This document shows positions 1 through 7,348 of a stretch of 64,000 bases of DNA, piece by piece; within the stretch, counting starts at the first letter, position 1; each line of letters opens with the position of its first letter. The notes below the pieces were generated by a model, which did not search any database, was not told the DNA's origin, and saw nothing but the letters and a program-made list of their open reading frames with translations. The DNA lies in contig NZ_JAALLN010000007.1 in the NCBI RefSeq assembly GCF_011751075.1, positions 62,001-126,000 of the forward strand, read 5' to 3'. The position numbers were made by a program, and so were the translations under genes. Source of the DNA: Flavobacterium poyangense. GTDB lineage: Bacteria; Bacteroidota; Bacteroidia; Flavobacteriales; Flavobacteriaceae.

Positions 1-2
1 TG

Positions 3-542
3 CACATTGCAGATTTACAGTCTAATCTTCGTAAGTATTCAGGACCGGGTCACTGGAACGATCCTGATATGCTGGAAGTTGGTAATGGAATGACTTATAA
101 TGAAGACAAAGCACATTTCTCGCTTTGGAGCATCATGGCATCTCCATTAATCGCGGGTAATGATGTTAGAAAAATGAGTAAGGAAACAATAGAAATACTA
201 ACCAATAAGGAGATTTTAGCAGTCAATCAGGATCCGTTAGGGATTCAGGGATTCAGATATCTGGACAAAGACGGATTACAAGTTTGGTTCAAACCTCTCA
301 AAAATGGGGATTGGGCAGTATGTTTTGTAAACCGCAATATTCAGGCGAAGACCATTAGTTTTGACTGGAGCAAAGAAAAAATTACAGATGATATTTTTGC
401 TTATACGTTGGATAAAAATAGTACTTATAACCTTTTAGATCTTTGGAGCAAGAAAAATGCCGGGACCACAGCCAAAGAGCTCAAAGCAACCATAGAACCT
501 CACGGTGTGCTTATGTATCGATTAAGTAAAAGTGCTCTTTAA
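3..542 (+). CDS. Alpha-galactosidase, GH27 family (C-terminal part)
   Basis: The gene enters from the left edge in frame 3, so only the last 179 codons are visible. The segment GPGHWNDPDMLEVGNG is a hallmark of GH27 alpha-galactosidases. By comparison with human alpha-galactosidase A both catalytic aspartates lie upstream of this segment and therefore outside the window. The remainder is the end of the barrel (SIMASPLIAGNDVRKM, ILTNKEILAVNQDPLG) followed by the C-terminal beta-sandwich ending in HGVLMYRLSK. Members hydrolyse terminal alpha-1,6-galactosides from oligo- and polysaccharides. The first ATG in the frame is at 69, but the conserved segment begins before it, so it is internal. A second glycosidase-like gene follows after 20 bases in the same direction, suggesting a carbohydrate-degradation operon. 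Confidence 0.93.
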   Translation, partial: HIADLQSNLRKYSGPGHWNDPDMLEVGNGMTYNEDKAHFSLWSIMASPLIAGNDVRKMSKETIEILTNKEILAVNQDPLGIQGFRYLDKDGLQVWFKPLKNGDWAVCFVNRNIQAKTISFDWSKEKITDDIFAYTLDKNSTYNLLDLWSKKNAGTTAKELKATIEPHGVLMYRLSKSAL

Positions 543-562
543 TAAAATTTAAAATCAATTTA

Positions 563-2575
563 ATGAAGAATTTATTCAGTAATAGCCGAAGAATCTTTTT
601 TGCTGTTATTTTAGTTGCAGTAACCTCCAAGTCGTTTTCGCAAGAGAATAGCCGATGGGGAATTGAGCAAAACGGATCAATTACGTGGCAGATAAAAGAT
701 AAAATTCCACACCATGATCATATTGAAATGAGTGGTAGAAAAATCTCAGCCGTAATCCGCTATGGAGTGGGAGCCGACGGCTCTTTTAATAGCAGCCGTA
801 GTTTAGTATGGCCTATGTTAAGAACGATTCCGAACAATACCCATGCCAGTTTTACGCGTCAATTTGCTCAGGATGCGATGCGGTTTGTTCTGGTGAACCA
901 GAAACCAATCGCCAACGAAAAAGTAGAATCTGTGAGCATCGACGGTACTTTATTGGTAAAAAGTAAAGCAGATCATTCGTTGGAATTAACCCGTCGTTAT
1001 TTCCCGTCAACCGCTTTGCCTGTGTATTGCGAAAAGTATACTATCAGGAATACAGGAAAAGAAAGTTGCGAAGTAGAAATTCCAAAGAGTCATTTTGAGT
1101 ATACCTCAGACGCGAGTAAAGGAACAGAAGGCAGTTATACAGTAACAGCAAGTATCTTTAATGACGGCACTTTTAAACTGCAACCCAATGACACAATCAG
1201 TTTCTCTGTTTTTTATAGTGCGGGGAAAAAAAATGAGACGGTAGCGGAATTAGACATTGAAGCCGAACTCAGGAATCGTTTAGAACTGGTTCGTCAATTG
1301 GCGGGTAAATTAATATTAGAAACTCCTGATCCGATATTGAATACCGAATTTGAATTTGCAAAATTGAGAGCGGCCGAAAGTATTTTTGAAACAAAAGGAG
1401 GGCCAATGCACGGCCCCGGCGGAGAATCTTACTATGCGGCCATATGGGCAAATGATCAGGCTGAGTATATTGGTCCTTTTTTTCCATATCTGGGATATGA
1501 TTATGGAAATAAAGCTTCTTTGAATGCCTATTTGCTTTTTGCTAAATTTATGAATAAAGAGTACAAACCGATTCCAAGTTCGATTGTGGCAGAGGGAACA
1601 GACATTTGGGATGGTGCAGGTGATCGTGGCGATGCTGCTATGATTGCGTACGGCGCCGGACGTTATGCACTTAGCACAGGAAACGTCAAGGAGGCTGAGC
1701 AATTGTGGCCTTTAATCGAATGGTGTTTAGAATATTGTCGTTTAAAATTAAATTCAGATGGGGTTGTAAATTCGGATTCTGATGAATTAGAAGGTCGATT
1801 TCCTGCCGGAAAAGCGAATCTGAATACATCGTCTTTATATTATGATGCTTTAAATTCGGCGGTTTATTTGGGACAAAGTTTAGGGAAAAACAGCAGGCAA
1901 TTGCAAGAGTATAAACGTCAGTCGGAAGATTTGAAAAAAGCGATTGAGAAGTACTTTGGTGCTGAAGTCGAAGGGTTTCAAACCTATAAATATTACAAAG
2001 AAAATAAGATTTTGAGGGCCTGGATCTGTACACCGCTGACCATGGGTATTTTTGAGCGTAAGAAAGGAACCATAGACGCACTGTTTTCTCCTAAATTATG
2101 GACTCCTGACGGGCTTGCCAGCGCAGCCGGAGACAAAACATTTTGGGATCGATCAACATTGTACGCCTTAAGAGGTGTTTTGGCAGCAGGTGAAACCGAT
2201 AAAGCAATCGATTTTTTACATTATTATTCTCAAAGGCGTCTACTGGGAGACCATGTCCCTTATCCGGTAGAGGCTTATCCCGAAGGAAACCAACGTCATC
2301 TTTCGGCAGAAAGCGGCTTATATTGCAGGGTTTTTACAGAAGGATTATTTGGCATTCGTCCGGTTGGATTAAACAGTTTTGATTTTATTCCGCGTCTTCC
2401 TAAATCCTGGTCAACGATGAGTTTGCGAAAGATACATGCTTTCGAACAAGAGTTTGATATCACGGTAACGCGAGTGAATAAAGGAATAAAAGTCAAAGTT
2501 TCCGGTCCGAAAAAAGTTTGGTTGGAGAAAGTAGTTAAAGAAGGAGATGCTATTCCTATAAAATTCGAGAAATAA
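563..2575 (+). CDS. Secreted six-hairpin (alpha/alpha) glycosidase-like protein
   Basis: A 670-residue protein with an N-terminal signal peptide (residues 1-27, ending SKSFSQ). After a beta-rich N-terminal domain (about 30-230) comes an alpha-helical region with sequence typical of six-hairpin glycosidases: GPGGESYYAAIWANDQAEY, DIWDGAGDRGDAAMIAYGAGRY and SSLYYDALNSAVYLG. The Asp/Glu residues in WANDQAEY and in the DSDELEGRF segment are candidate active-site acids, but I cannot assign a CAZy family or substrate by eye. It lies 20 bases after the GH27 gene and probably shares its transcript, so a role in degrading a galactose-containing glycan is likely. A decayed copy of its last 55 codons occurs at 3485-3649. 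An unusual alpha-rhamnosidase or debranching-type enzyme remains possible. Confidence 0.75.
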   Translation: MKNLFSNSRRIFFAVILVAVTSKSFSQENSRWGIEQNGSITWQIKDKIPHHDHIEMSGRKISAVIRYGVGADGSFNSSRSLVWPMLRTIPNNTHASFTRQFAQDAMRFVLVNQKPIANEKVESVSIDGTLLVKSKADHSLELTRRYFPSTALPVYCEKYTIRNTGKESCEVEIPKSHFEYTSDASKGTEGSYTVTASIFNDGTFKLQPNDTISFSVFYSAGKKNETVAELDIEAELRNRLELVRQLAGKLILETPDPILNTEFEFAKLRAAESIFETKGGPMHGPGGESYYAAIWANDQAEYIGPFFPYLGYDYGNKASLNAYLLFAKFMNKEYKPIPSSIVAEGTDIWDGAGDRGDAAMIAYGAGRYALSTGNVKEAEQLWPLIEWCLEYCRLKLNSDGVVNSDSDELEGRFPAGKANLNTSSLYYDALNSAVYLGQSLGKNSRQLQEYKRQSEDLKKAIEKYFGAEVEGFQTYKYYKENKILRAWICTPLTMGIFERKKGTIDALFSPKLWTPDGLASAAGDKTFWDRSTLYALRGVLAAGETDKAIDFLHYYSQRRLLGDHVPYPVEAYPEGNQRHLSAESGLYCRVFTEGLFGIRPVGLNSFDFIPRLPKSWSTMSLRKIHAFEQEFDITVTRVNKGIKVKVSGPKKVWLEKVVKEGDAIPIKFEK

Positions 2576-2595
2576 CGGTAAGTATTGTGACTTTA

Positions 2596-2640
2596 AAATA
2601 ATAAAGGGTTTGAACATTTTGTCCAGACCCTTTATTATTT
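2596..2640. terminator. Bidirectional hairpin terminator
   Basis: Arms of about 21 bases (2596-2616 and 2620-2640) pair almost completely, with A-rich sequence on one side and T-rich on the other. It sits between convergent genes (glycosidase-like gene ending 2575, barrel gene ending 2675 on the minus strand), so it can stop transcription both ways. A homologous hairpin occurs at 3671-3712 as part of the tandem duplication. Confidence 0.8.
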
Positions 2641-2674
2641 TACGTTTGTGACTTAAAAAAAATGCTAAGGGTAT

Positions 2675-3277
2675 TTAAATTTTATAATAAACACCTCCGG
2701 TCACAAAACCTTTGACTCCAAAACCGGCTTCGCAATAGCCACCTATTCTTTTTCCTTCTCGTCTAAATCCAATAGGGATTGCGTGCCAGGCTAAATCTAT
2801 TCTATTGTCTGTTGCTGACTTTTGGATTGCTTTTTCTGTTAGTTTTTCATTTGTTAATCTTGCACCGACACCAACAGAGCCGTACAACTCGAATAATCCT
2901 GCTTTTCCATAGTTGTAACTTAAATTGGGTAGAAATACAATGAAATCACACTTTTGTTTTATAGATCTCGATGTTTTTTCTGTAAGCAACGTTGCGCTGT
3001 AACTTTGGTAGGCAAAATCAATTCCGAGTTTAAATTTCTCTTTGATTTGATACTTATAACCAGCCTCTACCATCCCAAAGGTAGAACTGGAGGTCGATTT
3101 TACTTTTTCTTCCGCAAAGTTGCTTATAAACTTTGAAGATAGAACTTTTGATAATGAACTTCCTTTTTTAAGAACATATCCATCACTATGTCCCACATGA
3201 ATTTGACTTTTGAAATCCTGAGCTTTACTTGATTCTACTGCGAGAAACAGAATTACTGTACAAAGAATTGTTTTCAT
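2675..3277 (-). CDS. Outer-membrane beta-barrel-like protein, copy 1
   Basis: A 200-residue protein with a signal peptide (MKTILCTVILFLAVESSKAQ). The remainder alternates short hydrophobic and polar stretches (FGMVEAGYKYQIKEKFKLGI, LFELYGSVGVGARL) and ends in an aromatic-rich strand (GVYYKI), as expected for a small outer-membrane barrel of the porin or OMP-beta-barrel type. I do not recognise a specific function. It is clearly paralogous to the 198-residue gene at 3779-4375: both have VKSTS, EAGYKYQI, LTEKTS/ITEKTS, FLPN, GKRIGG and EAGFG at matching positions. The two copies lie in tandem in the same orientation, each preceded by glycosidase-tail sequence, so they arose from a local duplication. 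Confidence 0.7.
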   Translation of the reverse strand: MKTILCTVILFLAVESSKAQDFKSQIHVGHSDGYVLKKGSSLSKVLSSKFISNFAEEKVKSTSSSTFGMVEAGYKYQIKEKFKLGIDFAYQSYSATLLTEKTSRSIKQKCDFIVFLPNLSYNYGKAGLFELYGSVGVGARLTNEKLTEKAIQKSATDNRIDLAWHAIPIGFRREGKRIGGYCEAGFGVKGFVTGGVYYKI

Positions 3278-3484
3278 TTATTTAAATTTATTTAAGGTTA
3301 TAGGGATTAAATTAAATGGGAATAATTAGATTAGTTATTCAAGATTTTATAATTGTATGGTTGTAATGTATAGATGTGTTTATTATGGACTTTGTCGTCA
3401 TACAGAGAAAGAGTTGAATAGATAGAGACAGTTGATCTATAGCTTTAGTAGGTTCGGTTTGTTTCGTGTTTACTTAAATTGTAC

Positions 3485-3649
3485 ACAACGATAAGTTTGC
3501 GAAAGATATATGCCTTCGAACAAGATTTTGATATCACGGTTACGCGATTGGATAAAGGAATAAAAATCAAAGCTTCCGGCTCGAAAAAAGTTTGATCGGA
3601 GACACAAATTAAGGAAAGAGATTTTATTCCCGTCAAATTTGAGAAGTAA
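3485..3649 (+). pseudogene. Fossil C-terminal fragment of the glycosidase-like gene
   Basis: These 55 codons align without gaps to the last codons of the gene at 563-2575 (SLRKI.AFEQ.FDITVTR...KGIK.K.SG.KKV, ending KFEK-stop). A tryptophan codon has become a TGA stop at 3593-3595, and there is no start codon or upstream coding sequence. It is followed by a hairpin resembling the one after the intact gene and then by a second copy of the barrel gene. It is therefore the left end of a tandem duplication. Confidence 0.9.
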
Positions 3650-3670
3650 CAGCAAGCATTGTAGCTTAAA

Positions 3671-3712
3671 AACAACAAATGGTTTGAACAATGTCCAAAC
3701 CATTTGTTGTTT
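3671..3712. terminator. Hairpin terminator, duplicated copy
   Basis: Near-perfect arms at 3671-3690 and 3692-3711 with an adjoining T-rich tract. It is the counterpart of the hairpin at 2596-2640. The stem bases have changed but the pairing is kept, which suggests selection for terminator function, here for the minus-strand barrel gene ending at 3779. Confidence 0.75.
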
Positions 3713-3778
3713 TACTATTTGCAGAATATAAAAATAGTACGCTTCTTTATTGGAAATGATAAATCATGCTTAATTTGT

Positions 3779-4375
3779 TTAAAAGGTACAATTAGCACCT
3801 ACGGTTACAAAACCTTTTAATCCAAAGCCAGCTTCGACAAAACCACCTATTCTTTTCCCGACACGCAATCCTAAAGGGCTAATCTGCCAGGCAAAATCTA
3901 CTTGGTTGGTTGGTGCTGACTTCTTGTAATGGGTATATTTGTCGATTGAAAGCAGTACTCCGGCACTAGCAGATCCGTAAAAGTCGAGTAGTGGTGTTTT
4001 GATATAAGAATAATTGAAATTAGGCAGGAATAGGGTATAATTAGATTCTTGCTTTATAAATTCTGATGTTTTTTCTGTAATTAGTTTTGCACTGTATCTT
4101 TGGTATGCAATAGTAAGCCCCAATTTAATTTTCTTAGTGATTTGATATTTGTAGCCGGCCTCTATTAACCCGAAAGAAGATTCGGATGTTGATTTTACTT
4201 TTTCTCCTGTAATACCGCCCAATAGAAGGCTTGATGGAAGCTTACTTCCAATCATGTCAAACATTGAAAGAGTAAATCCGTCACTGTATCCCACATGAAA
4301 TTCATTTTTAAAATTTTGGGCTTTAATTGATCCTGCTGTCACAATTAAAATTGTTAAATAAAGAATTGTTTTCAT
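3779..4375 (-). CDS. Outer-membrane beta-barrel-like protein, copy 2
   Basis: A 198-residue paralogue of the gene at 2675-3277, at roughly half identity by eye. It has a signal peptide (MKTILYLTILIVTAGSIKAQ) and the same landmarks (GYSDG, EKVKSTS, EAGYKYQI, ITEKTS, FLPNFNYSY, GKRIGGFVEAGFGLKGFVT). Differences cluster in the predicted loops, for example residues 35-55, as is common for surface-exposed barrel loops. Function is unknown. It is separated from the first copy by the glycosidase fossil and a hairpin. Confidence 0.7.
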   Translation of the reverse strand: MKTILYLTILIVTAGSIKAQNFKNEFHVGYSDGFTLSMFDMIGSKLPSSLLLGGITGEKVKSTSESSFGLIEAGYKYQITKKIKLGLTIAYQRYSAKLITEKTSEFIKQESNYTLFLPNFNYSYIKTPLLDFYGSASAGVLLSIDKYTHYKKSAPTNQVDFAWQISPLGLRVGKRIGGFVEAGFGLKGFVTVGANCTF

Positions 4376-4867
4376 TTGATTTATTTTAAATTAATAAAAC
4401 ATAGTTAGGATTCATAAATAAGAAAACTAGTGGGTAATTTATAAATGAAGAACCATAGTTTATATCTGAAATACAATATGCTTTAAAAGAGAAGGTTTTA
4501 ATAGTCAACTGCTCAAATCTTGTTTCGATTCGAATAAATTATATTTCCTATCTGTTTGTAATTTGAGGAGCAATAAATTAAGCAAAACAGTAAAAACCTA
4601 TACTTAATTTTTTTGAAAGAGAAAATTTTTATACGTAAATGCATATGAGAAGAAAAGTATTTTACCCACCATTTTTTGTTCCCTTTTATTTTTTAGTTGT
4701 TTAGAAACTGATATTAAAAAACTCAAACATAATTGAAGTTTTATATTTTGTTTTGAAGTTCAGTTTAACCGCAGAATTGAGTGGGGTGAGATGTGAGTTA
4801 TGAGTTATGGGTTGTGAGGTTTTAGAGTTTAAGTGCTATATTTCACAAAACATATAAACGCCATTTT
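4376..4867. other. Gene-free AT-rich stretch
   Basis: About 490 bases of AT-rich sequence with no credible reading frame. The promoter of the minus-strand barrel gene must lie near its left end. Around 4790-4825 there is a short run of repeated TGAGTTATG-like units. I see no RNA gene. Confidence 0.5.
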
Positions 4868-5050
4868 TGTCATTCCGAAGAATGAGGAATCACACTCGAA
4901 ACTCCACACAGTATGTCGCCAATCTTTGTCGAATTACTGGTGTGATTTACTTCGTCTATTCGCTATCGCTCGGGTCTCCTAAAGTCGAAATGACATATCG
5001 AGCGTCCTTTACAATTCCGAAGAATGAGGAATCGCACAAGAAACTCCGCA
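4868..5050. repeat. Interspersed palindromic repeat, TCATTCCGA family (copy 1)
   Basis: The unit begins TGTCATTCCGAAGAATGAGG and ends near 4994 with an inverted match (TCGAAATGACA). A partial direct second unit follows from about 5011 (ATTCCGAAGAATGAGGAATC). The core (ATCACACTCGA ... CAGTATGT ... AATCTTTGTCGA ... GTGTGAT) recurs in opposite orientation at 33568-33702. It also contains a TTCGCTATCGCTCGGGT module shared with 16243-16276 and 62430-62464. A 70-codon frame runs through it, but it is a translation of the repeat rather than a gene. Confidence 0.8.
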
Positions 5051-5142
5051 AAGGAATTCATTATGCACATTCAGAATAATAAAAGGTCAAAGATACTTTA
5101 GGTTTTCAGGCTCTTAGTTCAGACTTTGTCTGGTAAAAGAAC

Positions 5143-6246
5143 CTATTTTTTCTTCCTCCCTAACCAGATAATTAAACCCGAAATAGGTAATGTCAGAGCA
5201 AAAAGAGTTACTAGAAATGCAATTATCTTAGTTGGATACCCATAAATACTTCCCGTGTGAATAGGATACATAAGACGTTTTAAGCGGTCTCCGTTACTAA
5301 AAGACTCGTAGGGTCTTATTTCAATATTTTCACCCGTATATTTATCAAAATAGACAGCACTGGACTGATTAGGAATACTGATATCAACATGCTCTTTCAA
5401 TACCAATATGCTGTTTATGGTATCGGCCGGCATTCTGATCTGAATATTTCCTTTGTATGGAAAAATACTGTCAGTTTTTCGATATAGGTTTTGATAAAAG
5501 GTAGTCTGATCCAGCTTAGGATCAATCTTAGTTGGGTTTTCTACTTTTGGAGAAGCTTTTTTTATTGTACCGTCAGCTAGAAAATACATACCGCTTTCGA
5601 ACCATTTAAAAGACCATGTTAACCCTGTCAATGCAATAATCAGAAGGAATAGAAAACTGTAAAAACCAAAAGTAGAGTGAAAGTCCCAGTTCACTCTTTT
5701 AAAAGAAGCACTCCATTTAACGGTCAATCGTTGTTTTAGATTTTTTATTTTTTTAGGCCACCAAAGTACAAGACCGGAAATCAGCATGAAAACAAAAATC
5801 AGACAAGAAACCCCTGTAATAATTTCTCCAACATCATCAAGCAGTAATTGTCGATGTAGGGATAAAACAATAGAATAAAACCTCTTTTTTTGCAGTACAG
5901 TTCCAAGCACTTTTCCTGTGTAGGGATCCATAGAAAAAATTTGGACTTCTTTGTCTTTGTTTTTTCCTACAATCACAATGGTGCGCAATGGATCATTATA
6001 GGTACTAATACGGCTTATCTTTTTTATCGAATACTCTTTTTCTAAAACATCCGTACAATAATCCAATGTCTTTTTAGAAGCCCCAGTAGTACTAACGGTA
6101 TAAAATTCAGGGTTTAGGAACTGATCTATTTCTTTTTCAAAAACAAGTAAACTACCCGTTAATGCAACAATAAATACGATAAGCCCGGAGCCAAGACCCA
6201 GCCACAGGTGCAACCAGCCAATGTTTTTTTTTAGTTTTTTATTCAT
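5143..6246 (-). CDS. PepSY-associated membrane protein (iron/siderophore reductase-like)
   Basis: A 367-residue protein with four predicted membrane segments: near residues 12-33 (WLHLWLGLGSGLIVFIVALTG), about 140-163 (IITGVSCLIFVFMLISGLVL), about 190-212 and at the C-terminus (IIAFLVTLFALTLPISGLII, then WLGRKKK). This is the usual architecture of PepSY_TM proteins, with the W-L-H-W-L-G-L start and periplasmic PepSY-like domains between helix pairs. Relatives commonly lie beside TonB receptors and are thought to reduce ferric siderophores at the inner membrane. It faces away from the response regulator at 6549. Its promoter region carries a TTTATTTAGA element (6346-6355). Specific substrate is unknown. 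Confidence 0.85.
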   Translation of the reverse strand: MNKKLKKNIGWLHLWLGLGSGLIVFIVALTGSLLVFEKEIDQFLNPEFYTVSTTGASKKTLDYCTDVLEKEYSIKKISRISTYNDPLRTIVIVGKNKDKEVQIFSMDPYTGKVLGTVLQKKRFYSIVLSLHRQLLLDDVGEIITGVSCLIFVFMLISGLVLWWPKKIKNLKQRLTVKWSASFKRVNWDFHSTFGFYSFLFLLIIALTGLTWSFKWFESGMYFLADGTIKKASPKVENPTKIDPKLDQTTFYQNLYRKTDSIFPYKGNIQIRMPADTINSILVLKEHVDISIPNQSSAVYFDKYTGENIEIRPYESFSNGDRLKRLMYPIHTGSIYGYPTKIIAFLVTLFALTLPISGLIIWLGRKKK

Positions 6247-6334
6247 GCATTTTTGCTTGGAAGATATAGTGTATCAATTGAATCTTTCAATTCTTCACTT
6301 TAACATCTTTATTAGGTTAGTACAGTTTTGTGCG

Positions 6335-6355
6335 CAAATTTAATGTTTATTTAGA
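6335..6355 (-). promoter_or_regulatory. Promoter and half-operator of the PepSY gene
   Basis: On the minus strand a TAAATTTG sequence (6342-6335) fits the Bacteroidetes -7 consensus TAnnTTTG. Directly upstream is TCTAAATAAA (6355-6346), the half-site also found before the response regulator, the siderophore decarboxylase and the heme receptor. Only one arm is well matched here. Confidence 0.5.
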
Positions 6356-6511
6356 TTAGTTACAGGCAGTGAACAGTAGAAAGTGGGGAAGAGTATCTTT
6401 TATCATAACTATAATTTGTTTAATTGGAGTAGGTTTTATTTTGTGCTTAGTTTCTTTCTTTTTTTAACATATGTGCAAATAATTTAATACAGTTATATAA
6501 AAATTATTTAT

Positions 6512-6536
6512 TATTTTTGTTTAGACCAATTCTAAA
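6512..6536 (+). promoter_or_regulatory. Promoter -7 element and TTTAGA-N5-TCTAAA operator
   Basis: TATTTTTG at 6512-6519 matches TAnnTTTG. It is followed at once by a perfect six-base-arm palindrome TTTAGA-CCAAT-TCTAAA (6520-6536), then TAAA, 12 bases before the response-regulator start. The palindrome covers the expected transcription start, as a repressor operator would. Confidence 0.6.
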
Positions 6537-6548
6537 TAAATATCACAA

Positions 6549-7175
6549 ATGAAAAATTTTCTGATTGCTGATTCTGAAAACCTACATATAATCGGATTGA
6601 GGCATACCTTAAAAAAGCTAGTTAAAAAAGCTAGTTTAACGGTGGTTAGTTCTAAAGAATTGATGTTTAGTTATTTGGATAAAAATACAGTGGAGTGTTT
6701 GATCATAGATCCCAATAACATCTTTTTATTTTACGAAGATGATTTCAGACAGTTGCGTACCAAATTCCCGAAGTGCAAGATCATTATTTTATCCTACTTT
6801 AAAAATAAACAAACAATAAAAAGTTTCTTACAAGACGATGTTAATGGATTTATTTCTAAAGATTGTCATGAACAAACGATTTTTGATGCTTTATATAAGA
6901 TCGAAAATGGGGAGCGTTACCTCTGTCCAAAAACTTTAAACGCACTGGTTGATGTGCTCGTTGTACCGACCTCTGATGTGAAAGAGAAATTAACCTTTAG
7001 AGAGTCTGAAATCTTAAAGCAGATTGCAAGGGGTAATGATGGAAAAAGTATCGCTTCTGACCTTTTTATCAGTATTCACACCTTTAGAACACATCGGAAA
7101 AATATTATGAAAAAAACAGGGAGGCATACCACCCCAGAGCTTATTTTATATGCTATTGACAGAAAAATTATATAA
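6549..7175 (+). CDS. NarL/LuxR-type response regulator
   Basis: A 208-residue protein with a receiver domain (1-125) and a C-terminal LuxR-type helix-turn-helix (about 143-205: LTFRESEILKQIARG, then KSIASDLFISIHTFRTHRKNI). Expected receiver residues are present: acidic pocket D8/E10, phospho-acceptor D54 in LIIDPNN, S82 and K104 in FISKD. There is no histidine kinase within the window, so it is an orphan here. The palindrome over its promoter is the same as that before the siderophore decarboxylase 0.8 kb downstream, linking it to the iron genes. Its target genes are unknown; control of the siderophore or phosphonate loci is only an inference. Confidence 0.9.
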   Translation: MKNFLIADSENLHIIGLRHTLKKLVKKASLTVVSSKELMFSYLDKNTVECLIIDPNNIFLFYEDDFRQLRTKFPKCKIIILSYFKNKQTIKSFLQDDVNGFISKDCHEQTIFDALYKIENGERYLCPKTLNALVDVLVVPTSDVKEKLTFRESEILKQIARGNDGKSIASDLFISIHTFRTHRKNIMKKTGRHTTPELILYAIDRKII

Positions 7176-7213
7176 TTTTAATCTTAATTATAAAAATTTT
7201 AGTACTTATTTCG

Positions 7214-7229
7214 TACTACAAATGTAGTA
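7214..7229. promoter_or_regulatory. Perfect TACTACA-AA-TGTAGTA palindrome (BlaI/MecI-like operator)
   Basis: Seven-base arms with a two-base centre. The core TACA-N2-TGTA is the recognition pattern of BlaI/MecI-family repressors. It is flanked by two copies of TTCGTAC (7210-7216 overlapping the left arm, and 7233-7239). No BlaI-type regulator gene is visible in the window. It lies between the response regulator and the siderophore promoter at 7276-7306. Confidence 0.45.
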
Positions 7230-7275
7230 GACTTCGTACCTTCTTTGTGTAGTTTTATTTACTATTGGTATAGTA

Positions 7276-7336
7276 TTGACTTTATTTTTCATGGGCTATA
7301 CTTTTGCTAAAAACTATTCTTTAGAATGAATCTAAA
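7276..7336 (+). promoter_or_regulatory. Siderophore operon promoter with palindromic operator
   Basis: TTG at 7276-7278 and TACTTTTG at 7299-7306 are separated by 20 bases, a good Bacteroidetes sigma-A promoter. The palindrome TTTAGA-ATGAA-TCTAAA (7320-7336) follows just after the expected start site and 12 bases before the decarboxylase ATG, at the same distance from the start codon as the identical element before the response regulator. Confidence 0.65.
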
Positions 7337-7348
7337 TAAAACAAACCA

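Noticed and set aside
1316..1702. 128-codon and nearby minus-strand frames inside the glycosidase-like gene
   Set aside because: Shadows of a well-supported plus-strand gene, with no recognisable protein features.
3445..3703. Two overlapping 77-codon minus-strand frames
   Set aside because: They cover the fossil glycosidase tail and its terminator; the plus-strand homology explains the sequence fully.
4867..5079. 70-codon plus-strand frame
   Set aside because: It is a translation of the TCATTCCGA repeat, with a sequence repeating at the DNA level and no protein-like features.
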